Below are positions 39,601 to 51,155 of a DNA stretch of 64,000 bases, one piece after another. Every line of letters starts with the position of its first letter. Position 1 is the first letter of the stretch. The notes below the pieces were generated by a model that saw only the letters and a list, made by a program, of their open reading frames with translations, searched no databases and was not told the origin of the DNA. Source of the DNA: Blumeriella jaapii (lineage: Eukaryota > Ascomycota > Leotiomycetes > Helotiales > Drepanopezizaceae); NCBI GenBank assembly GCA_009599575.1, contig VWND01000076.1, positions 496,001-560,000 on the forward strand, written 5' to 3'. A program made the position numbers and the translations under genes.

Positions 39601-41780
39601 CCCTTGCTTGATGATCGAGTGTGCAGACAGACGCTGGGCGCATTCGATCTTTTGGACCAAGGATTTTTCTGGCTTAGTCATCTCACCACACATAGTTGCT
39701 ACCTCCAAGAACAATGTCAAACCAGTAGACGTGGTCTAGCGGCTCTTCGGAGCTGTTCAAGGCTGTTGTGAACCTTGTCTATCACTGCTTGCAGTGGTGG
39801 TAGCCAAGGATACTACCAGACAATAAATAAAAACCTCTACACCATACTAACATCTAGCTTGAAGCAACACTTGATAGTATCTAGCTTCAAGCAACACTTG
39901 ATACTCCAACACCAGAAATGGATCTGCTCTCTGGGCGCCATACTTTTCCGAGCCTTTTTGGAAGCGGTCTTTTTGAACTGGGCTTCTTGGGGTCTTTTAT
40001 TTTGGGTGGCCTCTCAAAAAAAGAATGTGGTTGGATTGCGTAGGATGGATGCGTCGTCCACACACCGGGACGAGTTTCCTCTCCTCCCAGCACCAGCAGA
40101 CTTACCGCAGCGCAGCGCAGCGAACAGCCATCCACATCTGGGGCCGTAGTCTGCCGGGACCCCGAGCCCCGAGTCGCCGCTCCCCACGCTCTGGCGCGCG
40201 CACGAAAAGCTCCCCATCCGCACGTTGTCCCGCCCGGGGACGGCGCCGGTTCCTGCGACCCGTGGAACGGTCTGCGAGCCAGGGCTCCCTCCCTCCTTCC
40301 TTCCTTCTCCATCGCCAGCCTCGTCGCGGGACCGACTCCCTGCCCGTCAGCAGCGAGCCGCCCGCAAGCCCCGGTTCGGCAGTGCCGGTTCCCGCTTCGA
40401 CGCCGACGATCGTGTCTGCTCCGCCCACCAGCGATCGACCTCCCATGTCTGTCTGGAGTCGCAGCTGCAGAGGCGGCGCGCGGAAGCTCGGGATTTTCGG
40501 GCGCGGACTTCGGGGGAGGTGAGGCAAGGAGATCGAGAACGCCGGGATCGGGCAACGGCGATGAATGAATGACCTTTTTCAATCGGGCGTGGTACATTGG
40601 ACCTCGCTGGTACATGGCGTAGCAGTGCGCAGGTGGAAAACCCACGCGCTGCTTACTCTCTGAGCCTTTCCGTGGTGCACTGTTGGCTTTTGGTTTGTCT
40701 CTTTTGGATCCCTGGGTTTGTTTATTGTTTACCCTTTGGGGTGGCGCGGGAGGGATTCTCGCTTAACGAACCCCACATTTCCCCGTGGACGCTTATTAGG
40801 GTAGGAGGGGGCCGGGTCATGGTACTGTAGTTGAGTGAGGCGGGACTATGGCTTCCAGCAACCTGTACATGGTATCCGACGCGTGTAGTGCGGATCTATC
40901 TGTGTTTGTTGCCGTGTACTTTCGCTTCCGTCGCTCGCGAAAATCAGATGCTGGCTGGATGCCCCGACATCGACATCGACATCGACAGCACGACTGATAA
41001 ACGGCCAGCTTGAAAGCAAGCTACAAACGAGCGACTGGTAGCCTTTACTTACTGTGGTTGATGTGCCTGGTGGTAATGAATCTGTGGTGGGAATTAACTT
41101 TGTTGGTGAAAATGAGACGCAGCATGACCGGTGCGGGAATGAAGTGAAGTGCTGGTGTAGAATGGCATTGTTGACTACCCGGGAGGTATGCGATAAAGCC
41201 TGTGCTGGCCAGCTTCATTACCAAAACCATAGACTACTTCATTGTCAAGTCAATACGCGAGTCTTTGCAGAATTACAGTTAGAAGGTTCTTTCGTGAATT
41301 AAATCCTAGGTATCCATACTTCGGATGCCAGATCATAACAATGTGATACCACTCATGTCCATGCCAATTCCACCGTGATCCGCTTGATAAATGTCCTCGT
41401 GTGAGTTGCTTAGAATTCCTCCCCTGTCTCTTTCGATGACTAGGCAGAATTGGCCTTCACGATATCCAAGTGTCTGATCTTGGGTGGTGTCCAGGCTGAA
41501 AGATCTCTGACCCCTTTCTTTGCCTCCTCGGACATGTTATTGCCAGCTGCCATACTCAGTTACTTGAAGCAGAATAGAGAGACAGCAGTGTGTCTTCGTG
41601 CCTTGTCGCGCGCTATGGAGTCTTGCTTTTAGGATTGCTCGGCATTTTGCCCAGCGAGCCATGATCACATCCAGTCTTTCTTCCCAGCCATCTTCGAAAT
41701 TTACAAAGGCATCGTCCGAGCAGTCTTGCGCTGGAGAAATCGCCTTGACCCGGGTCGCATATCTGGCCCCTTTTTGCGTG
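35670..41780. other. Long region without a supported gene
   Basis: About 6 kb upstream of the kelch-like gene. It holds GA-rich tracts (36570-36720), GATGGGAT repeats (about 37008-37040), a CATATACACACA array (38055-38180), GTACAGTA runs (about 37560-37650, 38228-38245, 38594-38628), a GC run (about 38838-38858) and GACATC repeats (about 40967-40986). Open frames of 165-254 codons on both strands (for example near 39.0-39.8 and 39.9-40.6 kb) carry no motif I recognise. The segment 39.7-41.4 kb is less repetitive and may hold decayed sequence. Confidence 0.55.
38055..38180. repeat. CATATACACACA dodecamer array
   Basis: About ten copies of a 12-bp unit built from CA and TA dinucleotides, alternating purine and pyrimidine throughout. 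It is flanked by related ACACAT and TATGTG tracts from about 37840 onward. Such alternation can adopt left-handed DNA. Confidence 0.9.
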
Positions 41781-41787
41781 TCAGATA

Positions 41788-42527
41788 TCAGACGATCTCC
41801 TCAACGCCCATATCGACGAAATCCGCCATCTCAGATGCTTCATTGTCGTCTTGTAATTCAGACCACCATTCACACATCTCAAACATGGGCATTTCAGGGA
41901 TCGCTATACTTCTCGTTCTGCATAGCAGACCAGCCATCTCCGTCGATGATGTACTCCGATCGTAAGAATCTCCGGTGGTCCAGACTGCATCGACCTCAAG
42001 ATTCACCCAGACCTCGAGACTGCTACGGTCTCGCACGCCGCTTGCCAGGCTGGTTTTTGTCCTAGTAATTTCCTTGCGGCACTCCGAGTTGACGTGCAAA
42101 AAAGGGCATCTGGTCTTGCCGGATAGACGAGTTTAATTGTCGTACGCCGTACCGACAATCTGGGGCTCCCATGCAGCATGGCGCCAGATATTCCGGCGGA
42201 GCTTGAGTGGCAGCTTTGGAAAGAGTTCAAAGTCGCCGCGGGTTGATGCGGGATTCTGTTGAATTTCAGTGCCTTGAGGACGCGTTCAGGATCCGCGGGT
42301 GACGCGGCGATGTTTACAAGCTGTGTAGAGAGCGAAAGAAGGGTGTGGTTAAGGTTGTCAAGCAGACCAGCTGGTATAGTTGGCTTGAGAGGGGAGTTGG
42401 TCACAACCTGTTGAAAGGTGTAGGGCTCGAGTTCGGTCTTGTCCTTGTTGTTGCTACCAGCGGCGAGCTGCAGATTGAGTATGTTCTCGGAAGAATGGCC
42501 ATCTTGAGATTGATATGATTTGAACAT
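41788..42527 (-). pseudogene. 2EXR-domain protein gene with an in-frame stop
   Basis: Exon 1 (42527-42318) and exon 2 (42255-41788) join in phase across a 62-nt intron with a GTAAAC donor and an AACAG acceptor. Exon 2 encodes the two blocks of the fungal 2EXR domain: GDFELFPKLPLKLRRNIW, and after a gap PFLHVNSECRKEITR leading to VWVNLEVDAVW. Between the blocks, at 42135-42133, lies a TAA stop in otherwise continuous frame. A CAA codon would fit, so a single CpA to TpA change explains it, the type of change made by repeat-induced point mutation. The protein would be about 225 residues. 2EXR proteins are abundant, fast-evolving and of unknown function. The alternative is a functional gene with a very short unrecognised intron, but no plausible one keeps the frame. 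Confidence 0.65.
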
Positions 42528-42663
42528 GCTGTTGTGGTTCTGTTAGTGTAGCTCTAAGGGCCCATGCGCACTGTATCGATACTTGCAATGATGTAGTATT
42601 ACTGGTGTCTAGGGAGCAATCACTAGCTATGGTGTTGTAAGATCTAAGAGTGCTTAGTTTCAG

Positions 42664-42693
42664 TCACGTGAAAAGTCCGTGATATTCACGTGA
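42664..42693. promoter_or_regulatory. Twin TCACGTGA palindromes (E-box/CDEI type)
   Basis: Two perfect 8-bp palindromes TCACGTGA at 42664-42671 and 42686-42693 have centres 22 bp apart, about two helical turns. They lie roughly 140-165 bp upstream of the 2EXR start. CACGTG is the core bound by bHLH factors such as Pho4 and Cbf1. Binding here is inference. Confidence 0.5.
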
Positions 42694-42699
42694 TGTTGC

Positions 42700-45600
42700 T
42701 ACCACTTTGATGATTCTTCTTTCCCACAGATTCTATTGGAGTTTGTTAACTCAAAGCTTGGTTTACAGTTTACAATTTGAAATTTGATTCGTGTATAATG
42801 GCTCGCTTGCCTTTTTGAGCCATACCGATTGGCCCATCTATGAAGAGATTCACTCTGCGAGCACGATCTAATTTTCCGTGGATCGGTGAATCGATATGGC
42901 TCAAAGAGGAGAGCTCCTACAGCGACAGACATAATCGTCTCTTGCGTAGAGTAGTATTTGGCAATCTTTCTTTTTAGGTTGAGGCCAATACAGATTTATC
43001 GTGATTGCAATTGGAATATTATGTTTACGCTTGAGGTTTCATATGTGACAAATAACATGCTTAGTGTTACCAATCAAGGAACAGATATAAGCAAGGACCT
43101 GTTATTATCGTTCTATAACAATTGGGACTTGGCTGCGGAGTCAGAGATCTATCAACTTAGTCTTCGTTCTGAATTAGTAGTCTTGGAGAGATGTACTAGA
43201 ACAGTGTCCAAAGACAAAACAACACACGAAATTCAAGGATTCCACCTGCATATGTGCCTTTGCGGAAGATTCTGGCTTGGAATTTGAATCCACAAGTTCA
43301 AATGTGAGCTGGTTTTTGATAACCTGCTTTCGACTTTGAAGTAAGTCCGAGTACATCATGATTGTTGCTGTGAACCAAGCATTGACCCATTGCCCATTCA
43401 TCAAAATGAATAGCAGACTTATCGATTTTATGATAGAAGCAATACTATGCTAGCAAGGGGACAGGGAACAATCAGGCTATACCTAGCCTTTTCAACACAA
43501 GTCTTTGCTTCATTCAAAGGAGGAGATAAGAAGGAGCTCAGGCATGGACCTTTGGATTCATACATCTATGAGTGAGTAGAAAACGATAAGTAAAGCCCTC
43601 TGCCTAGCTAAACCTCGAAGGCAGGCTGGGTTAGGGCGAGATCAACAGGTCGCCAAGTACCAAACAACTTACTGGAGCTTCCGAGTACAAAAACCACAAC
43701 CACTCAACACCCCCCTCCCGAAGAACCAAATAACCCCAATCTCCTCCAGCAATACGTCTAACCACCAAGTATCCGAACCGCAGGTCTTGAAATGTCAATC
43801 TCGTATTCGGTAGCCACTTCTCTCCCAACAGCTCCTTCGGTCCTCGACTCCTCTCGATTTGGCTGAGCGCGCCAGGCGCCCCCAGTCTTCAGTCACAGAG
43901 AACATATTCCAGACCTCGACAGTATCCTGTGGCATTCGTGTGCCGCGAAGGTGTCTTCGAAACAGACACAAAGACCTGTGACTACAAGCAGAGTGAGCGC
44001 CGCGGGTCCTGCAAAACGACACCTCCTACCTATGTAAGAATTTTCCAAAACCTCACAGAGGCATGACTTGCTTCTCAGAAAGGTCACACAACCAAGGAAT
44101 TCAGTATCCGTCAGGATTCTTGTAAGCCATGCCCCACACTACTCTGCCAGAAATGGTCTGGAAACAGGAGTGCGTTTTCGTAAATGACTTATCTGACACG
44201 CAATGACCCAGCAGACCCTACCTACGTTACCATTCTCTGGAAGAAGAAAAGGAGGAGCCGACGGCGGGTGAACACGGAAAACAGGTAAGTATCTACCCAA
44301 TAGCTTGATATTCCTTCAACAACACAAAAACATCACCGGCTCTTTTTCCTACCTACTTCCACACAGTTTGCTATTCCCGTGCAACGCACCAACCCACGGA
44401 GTAGGGCCTGGGACTTTCTTACCCAGGCCGAGTCTTGGGCAAGGTGAGCGTCACCAAGGTGCTGCACTGGAGCTGGTGACTCTGCATAGCAAGCAGAATT
44501 GTGGTAACCTGCACCCGGCGCTCTTCACTTGACCCATTTCGCACGTTTCCACTAACGCATCCGTTGACCCGAAGCCGTGGCCCGGCAACTTTCTTTCTCA
44601 ACCGACATTCTCTAGATCGTGCGCCCCCAGAATGCTCCTCCTACACAGGATTCTTCATGAAGATAGATCGATGTCGGTGGGTCACGCAGATACCGCCATA
44701 AAGAAGTATCCTTCCTCCCATACTCTCCGAGCTCTCTCAGACCAGGTTTTCTATCTATACCGGTAGGTACACGCGAGACTCAACACTCAACACTCAACCC
44801 GGGCCGGCTCTACGGAACCGAGAGCTGAAGCTCGGAAGAAGAAGGATTCCCGTGCTACGCATGGAGAGTTGTCGGCGCGGATGATCCGTTAAAGTGAGGC
44901 CCACCGTCCAAGCAGCTGGCGATCTTGGATCCTGGATGCCCAAGGCGTTCATGCAGGTGGAGGGACACAGTGGTATTTGCCCCCTGAGATGATGGTAGAT
45001 AGAGGGTTTCAAGCTACTTACAGTACAGTACCAACGCTACGCAAGAAACTAGAGACGCAGTGTGATCTTGCGTCGGGACTGGGCGGCGAGCCCCGGACTC
45101 GGCACACCGTGGGCTGGTTCCGGTTCCTGATTGGTCGATGTCAACATCACACAAGCGAGAGGCTCTCCGGAGCTCCGTACAGTATTCGCGACTGTTCTCG
45201 ATTTTCGTTATACAATGAGATGGGCCTTTTTGGACTGGAAGATCTTAAGCCTTCTCAGGTGAAAGAGAAAGTGCAGGCTGATTTCTAGCCACGCATGACA
45301 ATTCCCTCCACTCAGCACCATAAGCGGATACCTACAGCAGATACTTGCCGACATGGGGGTGGCGTGACACCGACGATGCTCGACGGGTACGGCCCAACTA
45401 TAGACCAGGCTTCCAGCGCTCTGGCACCGTCGTGTTCAAGGCCAGTAAGGTAGTTAGTAAGGTAGTTGTTAGTTGAGTGTGGCTGCAGGCTCGCTGCATT
45501 ACGCCCACTTGCATGAACATCCATAGGGACGGGCTTGACCCATCTCTTGAAGAGGACTAGGATCGATCCTGATGAGGACAATCCACCATCGTCTAACTGG

Positions 45601-47290
45601 GTGGGAGAAGAGGCTCGAAGTCATAGTGCGAATTCGCAAACCCACATAGTTCGGATACGATGGCCCTGAGCAGTGCTGGATATTGGTAGTAACACCCTCA
45701 TCAGGACATAGACTGCTTGAGACGGAGGAGACTTGGCTTGAGCCTCAGAACTGCTCCAACGCGTCCTTGGTGGTAGTCGGTCATGTTGAGAGAGCCTCGA
45801 TGGTGTATGTACCCAACACCATGGCCAGCTGCGCGACCCATGGTCCATGTCCAGCTTTCCACAAGGCCATCGATGTTGATAGAGGTTGGAGACTGCCAAT
45901 CAGGAGTGCAGAGCCCTTTCGCAGACCGAGAGACCAAGGTAGCCCGGCCCTGGCACGCCACATTCGCAGGAAGCTGCACGGTACCGATTTCGAGGCACCT
46001 CGCACCTGTTTCCAGCAGGCTGGTCAGGCAGCTCCAACCGCCCTCCCCTCCAGTAGTCCGGGGAGAAGCGGAAGAGCCGCTATGGTCTGGCTGGCTCGCC
46101 ATGCCTCCACCCAAGCTTTGGGGGACGGGGACGTACACAGTCAACCGGTATGAAGATTGAAATGTTGGCTTCCCCCAACTGTCTTCGTGTCTGGGTAAGC
46201 TGGTAGCTCCGCCCATCACATGAAAGCCATTTGTCGCCGGTGTCGTACAGCGGGGGTGACATGAGCTGCTGCACGAAAGGTTCGCGGTGTGACTTCTTTT
46301 ATCCGGGCGATCAATACCTTGACGAGCAAGGAGGGGGGATACGCCGGGTTCCACGATCTCCATGAGCTTCCGGAAGAAGTGTGGTCGCCAATCATGTTGA
46401 CACTCATGGATGGCTGGGTAGGTGTGGGGGAACGCGCGAAGTCAATGGCAGGTGATGCTAGTCGAGAACTGCATTCTGCCAATCATCGATGAGATGCGTG
46501 CGCATCAGCGAGAGGGATTCGGCAATGGCATTGTACTGAACTGTTGTGTCCAGTACAGTGCTTCGTGCAGAAGAGGACGGCAGCAGGTCAAAGATGTCGA
46601 CGCGGAGAAACCTCTTTCCGCTCCGGCTTCTCAGAGGATCGCGCCCAGAAAGCCGACAAAATTGGCTCCGGGACTACTCTCCGTTGGGTCAAGGTACAGC
46701 ACAGTAGACATGCAACCTTCCAGTCCAGGCCGCATAAGAGAAAGATGGGGAAGCCGTTGACGAAAACCTTGCACGCGCTCTGAGATGCCCAGCGACCACC
46801 ACCACAACGCTGATCCACGTCAGAGCTTCACTGTGCCCTCCATCCAACGCAAGACTGGCGTCGACCTGGACCTGCGATTCTGGCTGCAACTTCTCCCGTC
46901 TCGGGTCCTGTGCTGGCAGACCGGTACTCTCTGCCCTCGCCCTCGCCCTCAGCTGCGCGTGCAGGCTTCGGAAACTAGCGGTGCGGCGGGCCTCTGGATG
47001 ATAAGAGATATCTGAATAGCCTCCCCTCTTACCACGACGACTCGATGCAGGGTTAGCAACCAAGAGAGAACGACCACGCACAACCACGGGGCAACCGTTC
47101 GATCGAGTGTCCCCGGCTCACGACTCGTCGACTCCGACAGCCACTGGCAACGACGTCTGCGTGCTGGTCGGACAGCTAGCTAGATGGACTGAGCTTTCCG
47201 CATCGCAATCGCGCATTGTCTGCCACATACCCAGTGACCCTCGAGGGACCCCGCCTCGCAGCCCGCGACTACGGACTCGAAGCCGAAGAC
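42700..47290. other. Region without a supported gene
   Basis: The left part (42.7-43.5 kb) is AT-rich. The rest is of moderate GC with short open frames on both strands that lack recognisable motifs. Overlapping open frames near 45.7-46.4 kb (156 codons plus, 220 codons minus) cannot both be real, and I recognise neither. The last kilobase is probably the promoter and leader of the bHLH gene. Confidence 0.5.
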
Positions 47291-47305
47291 CACAAAGACT
47301 CAACC

Positions 47306-49385
47306 ATGGATACATCTGCGGTGTGGGAGGGCCAGGATCCAGCGTTGTCCGTTGGCCCAGATGATTTCCAACAGTTTCTCAGCATGGGAATGAACAACCT
47401 TGGCGATGGCCTTCATTTCGACTACCAGGATTTCAATCAACACCCGGGTCAAGGCACGCCATTGATGGGTCGCGAGCGAGCTGATGCTATGGATGCTGTG
47501 ATGGGCAGTGGCCCTGGCATGGGCCACGATGCCACAATGCACGAACGTATGCCAATGACAAGTGCACCAAGTCATCCTTCGATCAATGGTGCCCATCTTG
47601 CGCAAACTCCAGGATCCAACGAAACTCTGTCCGAACTAGATGCCCAGATTCAATACTTGCAGCACCAGAGGCAAGAACAACAGCAGAGGCAGCTCCAAGA
47701 CCAGCAGCGCAACTACTATGCCCAGAGGCGCATGATCCCCCCAACTCCAAACAGTGTAGAGATGCATGCAGGTAGTGCGAACTACTACACGCAACCTAGT
47801 CAACAGCAGGCCATGTTTGAGAGGTACCAGATGCATGTGAAAGAGAACGATGTAAGTAACATACCCCCTAGTGACGCATTCCCGATTTTGACCAGGTACG
47901 CTAGATGGCTTTCACCCCATTGGTCTCTCCTGCTGTTACGCCGTTGGATCCTCATTTCAACATTCCCGAATATACGGTTCCTGGTGCTTACTTTAGCCCC
48001 TTGAGTTCCCCAGCGCTTCACGCTCAAAATGATCATTCCTCCGTCTACGAGCAACGGCATTCTGGAACCTCGAACTCGCCAATTGACGCCAATCTCGATG
48101 CCCTCTCCACCCACAGCGGTTCTACCATAAGCGCGAGAAGGACAAATGCGAAGGCTTTGCAGCTGACACCGAAAAGTCGGAGTGCTCGTGGTGTTCGTCA
48201 ATCGCCAATTGTCAAGCCACAGCGTAAGGGGAAGAGGAGCAATCCGACGACCATACCGCCGCAAGCACTAGGAGGGATTCTGGAGCCTGGACACAACCAT
48301 CCGAGCCACCCAAAAGAAAACATCTCATACTGGTCGGCAACGAGTACCGAGGAATCAGAAAATGGATCAATCTCTCCAGAGCACCTGTCCGACATGGCCC
48401 CGCCCCCTGTACCAGCTCCTGGATCTACAAGAGCATCGCCGTACATACAAGTTCAACGAGGGAGCGCAAGAGCCCAAAAACTCGTGCTCGGCTCTCCTGC
48501 GACTCCTGCTTCTCTCATGAGACTGACTCAGTCACCACCTCTAGGTCAGCCTGGCAGCACTCACAACATGGACCTGGACGATCCTGGAATGGATGGGTTT
48601 GCTTTGCCTGAGGCTGCGAATAGCAGACCTGAGCTTCTGCATCTCGACACGCAGTCAGATGGCCAGATGACACCCAAGCTCAGTTCCCCAGGATCTAAAA
48701 CGCCTGGGTTTGCAGCCTTGCCGTCACCTTCATTCGCCCGCCCAGCCACCGCACCGTCCAGCCAAAGCCCGCAAATTGAGGGAGTGAATGGGTCAGGTGG
48801 AGTTAATGGAAACAGCCGCAGGACGCCACAGCTCGCAGCGCGTGTCTCGAAGAAGAGAACCAACAGCTCTGCCCTTGTTTCCCCAGCCCTGCTTCCTCGT
48901 ATATCACCCAGCATCAAGCCACTGCTACCCGGACGAGTAACGGGTCTGGAGATACGGCTTCTCTGCTCCTGGCGGCATCTAAATCTAATTATCAGAACAT
49001 TCTCGAGGGCACACATCTGCCTGGGGTGTCGTATCCGACAGAACTATCTACGAATTTGACCTCCAAGCGGACTTCTCATAAGATTGCCGAGCAGGGTCGA
49101 CGGAATCGCATCAACTCGGCATTACAAGAAATTGCAACTCTGCTCCCTCGCGGAATAAAGGATAGTGGAGGCGAAAAGAGCGGAAGTGGAGAAGCAGGAG
49201 ATGGAAAGTCGGCAGCCCAAAGTGCTAACAGCAAAGCAAGCACGGTGGAGCAAGCCATTGACCACATCAAGTACCTTACCGGGGAGCTCGCAGACACGAA
49301 GAAGAGAGCCGAGGAAGCAGAGAAGCAGTTGGAGCTGTTGATGAAGAAGGAGAAATCCGGCGTGGAAAGCAGCACAGCGGAATAG
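47306..49385 (+). CDS. bHLH transcription factor, Pho4/NUC-1-like (PalcA type)
   Basis: Exon 1 (47306-47851) and exon 2 (47905-49385) join in phase over a 53-nt intron. The N-terminal half is Gln- and Met-rich (QQQRQLQDQQR) and includes the conserved block MAFTPLVSPAVTPLDPHFN directly after the splice. The C-terminus has a bHLH: SKRTSHKIAEQGRRNRINSA (basic region with His, Glu and Arg for CACGTG contact), helix 1, a Gly/Ser-rich loop of about 30 residues, then SKASTVEQAIDHIKYL (helix 2) and a short coiled coil. This matches Pho4/NUC-1, activators of phosphate-acquisition genes, and the Aspergillus 'PalcA' HLH proteins. The frame changes by one base near 48931, between LLPG and the TSNGSGDTASLLLAA segment. 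Adding one base gives 675 residues. The nuclear phosphate-regulator role is inferred from the family. Confidence 0.85.
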
Positions 49386-50178
49386 GGACAACCGGGTGGT
49401 ATTTTGCTTTATGGGAGCTATGGCGTTGATGATACCTGAGCATGCTATTATGACTAGACACGGGCGGCTATCTGCTAAATTTCTGGCGGGCGGCCAGAAA
49501 TGGGGAAATGGGCGTTGTGTGCACGTGGGATATCATGTCATGTCCTGGGATGAGGTTTGGTGATGACTTATCGTACTGGGAAGAAGAGCCTTCGCATAGG
49601 CCAAGTGGGAGGGACGTATCTCAAGGAAGAATGATGGTGGTGTAATATTCCCGATCTTGGACGCAAGTAGGAATTAGCATAGGTGCACACTATGCAAAGA
49701 TCAAGTTGCTTCCAAAAAAATGTCTTGCTGTGAATGCACTTGAGCATCGTATCCTGCTGACTTTCGGTCCGGCTACAAATTTTCCTTTTCAAAAAGGCGA
49801 AGTACTTCAGTACGTAAGTGCAGTCTCTATCTTGCCAGAGACACCCTCTTGTGGCTGCAGCTGACTTTCACTGCGGAGCATAGTCGAGCCGATGGTCTCT
49901 GGCTTTGAGATACTCAACCACAAGCCACGAAGTGTGATTCAACTTGTATTCGCAACTCATCTTCTACCTTCAGCCGGTAGGAAACGACACAGCTACGTTG
50001 GTTTCCAGCCCACCAGCAGTCCCGAGCACATCTAGATTAGGCGGCGCAGGTCTGATTGTCGTCTCGAGTGAGTTGCATGCCCAATGCTAGAATCCTCTTT
50101 GTATGTGCGGCTGAGGATGACTCTCCTTCAATGGCTTGATGAGCCATGACTTGCCGTCCTTATTCCGAGACAACGCCT
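49386..50178. other. Convergent intergenic region between the bHLH gene and PCC1
   Basis: Nothing coding is visible. It should hold the 3' flanks of both convergent genes. Confidence 0.6.
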
Positions 50179-50603
50179 TCACGACTCTACACCCAGCACA
50201 TCCACATCCAGCTCTTCCATCACGCCCACCACGCTCAAGCTCTCCATGTACCCGTTCACAGCAACTCTCAGCATGCGATTCGTCGTCGCCTTGTACTCTG
50301 TCCTTAGCACGCTCTTCTCCTCGGCCTCGGGCCCAGATGCTGCGTCTGTACCTGCTGGCGCGATGGTAGAGAAAGAGCGGCAGACGAGAGGAGAGAGTTC
50401 CTTATCGACCTGCAGGGCTTGCTGGGCGATCGTCGCGAGACGCGCGGTGGGAAGTGGGAGGTCGATGGTTCTGTTAATGTTTTGTTAATATCAAGATTGC
50501 AGACGTTGCAGCATGGAGTGGAGGGCAAAAGTACGAACAGAGCGCAGGGAAACCCAGGGTCCAGAGCGGCGGCAGAGACGGCGGAGACGGCAACAGTCGC
50601 CAT
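50179..50603 (-). CDS. pcc1: PCC1, subunit of the EKC/KEOPS complex
   Basis: Exon 1 (50603-50539) and exon 2 (50470-50179) join across a 68-nt intron (GTTCGT donor, TTAACAG acceptor) to give 118 residues, a little longer than the 88-residue yeast protein. The joined sequence has the family pattern FPCALTIDLPLPTARLA, then ALQVDKELSPLV, and TNRMLRVAVNGYMESLSVV followed by MEELDVDVL. Pcc1 is the small dimerising subunit of KEOPS, which with Kae1, Bud32 and Cgi121 makes the t6A modification of ANN-decoding tRNAs, and is also linked to telomeres and transcription. It is divergent from the CDC14 gene, with about 550 bp between the starts. The weak donor sequence is the only oddity. It is easy to miss because exon 2 has no start codon. 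Confidence 0.85.
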
Positions 50604-51155
50604 GGTGATTATCGCGGCATGCGACGAGTGAATCTTTCTTTATCTGCTGATGTGGTCATCATTTCACGGGCCAGCGGTGACGCAGGGGCGCCGAGGACAG
50701 CGACGGCTACGAGGTGTGAAGAGCCTCGTTGCCCCGGAGACTCGAACTAGCACGACGGGGAAGGCTAATGAATGAATGAGCTTCTCCTGCGCCCGATCCA
50801 AACAAACCATCCTCAGCATTTCCCATCCAGCTTTTAAAGAAGTCCGACGCCCAACTCCCAACTCCCAAGTCCCAAGTCCCGTCTCCAGCATCTCTTTCCC
50901 CTCTCTTCCTCCGAGCTTCGATATCGATCAGTATCTCTACACTGCCTGCTGCCATCCTCCCTGGCGACCTGCCCCGACCGCATCTCTCGTCGCCGGTGCT
51001 GAGTGGACAGGATCGTCACAACAATAAACACGGGCAAGTCGCATCGATAACTATCGCTGTCTGATACGCAAAGCCCGACCCGCCCAGCCCATCTTCCACG
51101 GCCTCAAGTATCGACACCCATCACCCACCGGCAAGCAGCCGCAAGAGCCGTGAAG
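50604..51155. promoter_or_regulatory. Shared divergent promoter of PCC1 and CDC14
   Basis: About 550 bp separate the two divergent starts. It contains pyrimidine-rich tracts and repeated CAACTCCCAA/CCCAAGTCCC units (about 50850-50882). No distinct operator was recognised. Confidence 0.5.

Noticed and set aside
39007..40645. Open frames of 254 codons (plus) and 252 codons (minus)
   Set aside because: No family motif, and composition follows the GC content rather than coding bias. I could not support either strand.
42958..43287. Plus-strand frame of 109 codons
   Set aside because: It lies in AT-rich sequence, has no motif, and looks like chance or decayed DNA.
43631..44087. Three overlapping minus-strand frames of 60-75 codons
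   Set aside because: I tried to join them by splicing, but no consistent donor-acceptor set or recognisable domain emerged.
45683..46363. Overlapping frames of 156 codons (plus) and 220 codons (minus)
   Set aside because: They compete for the same DNA, neither shows a known domain, and no introns or neighbouring exons support one.
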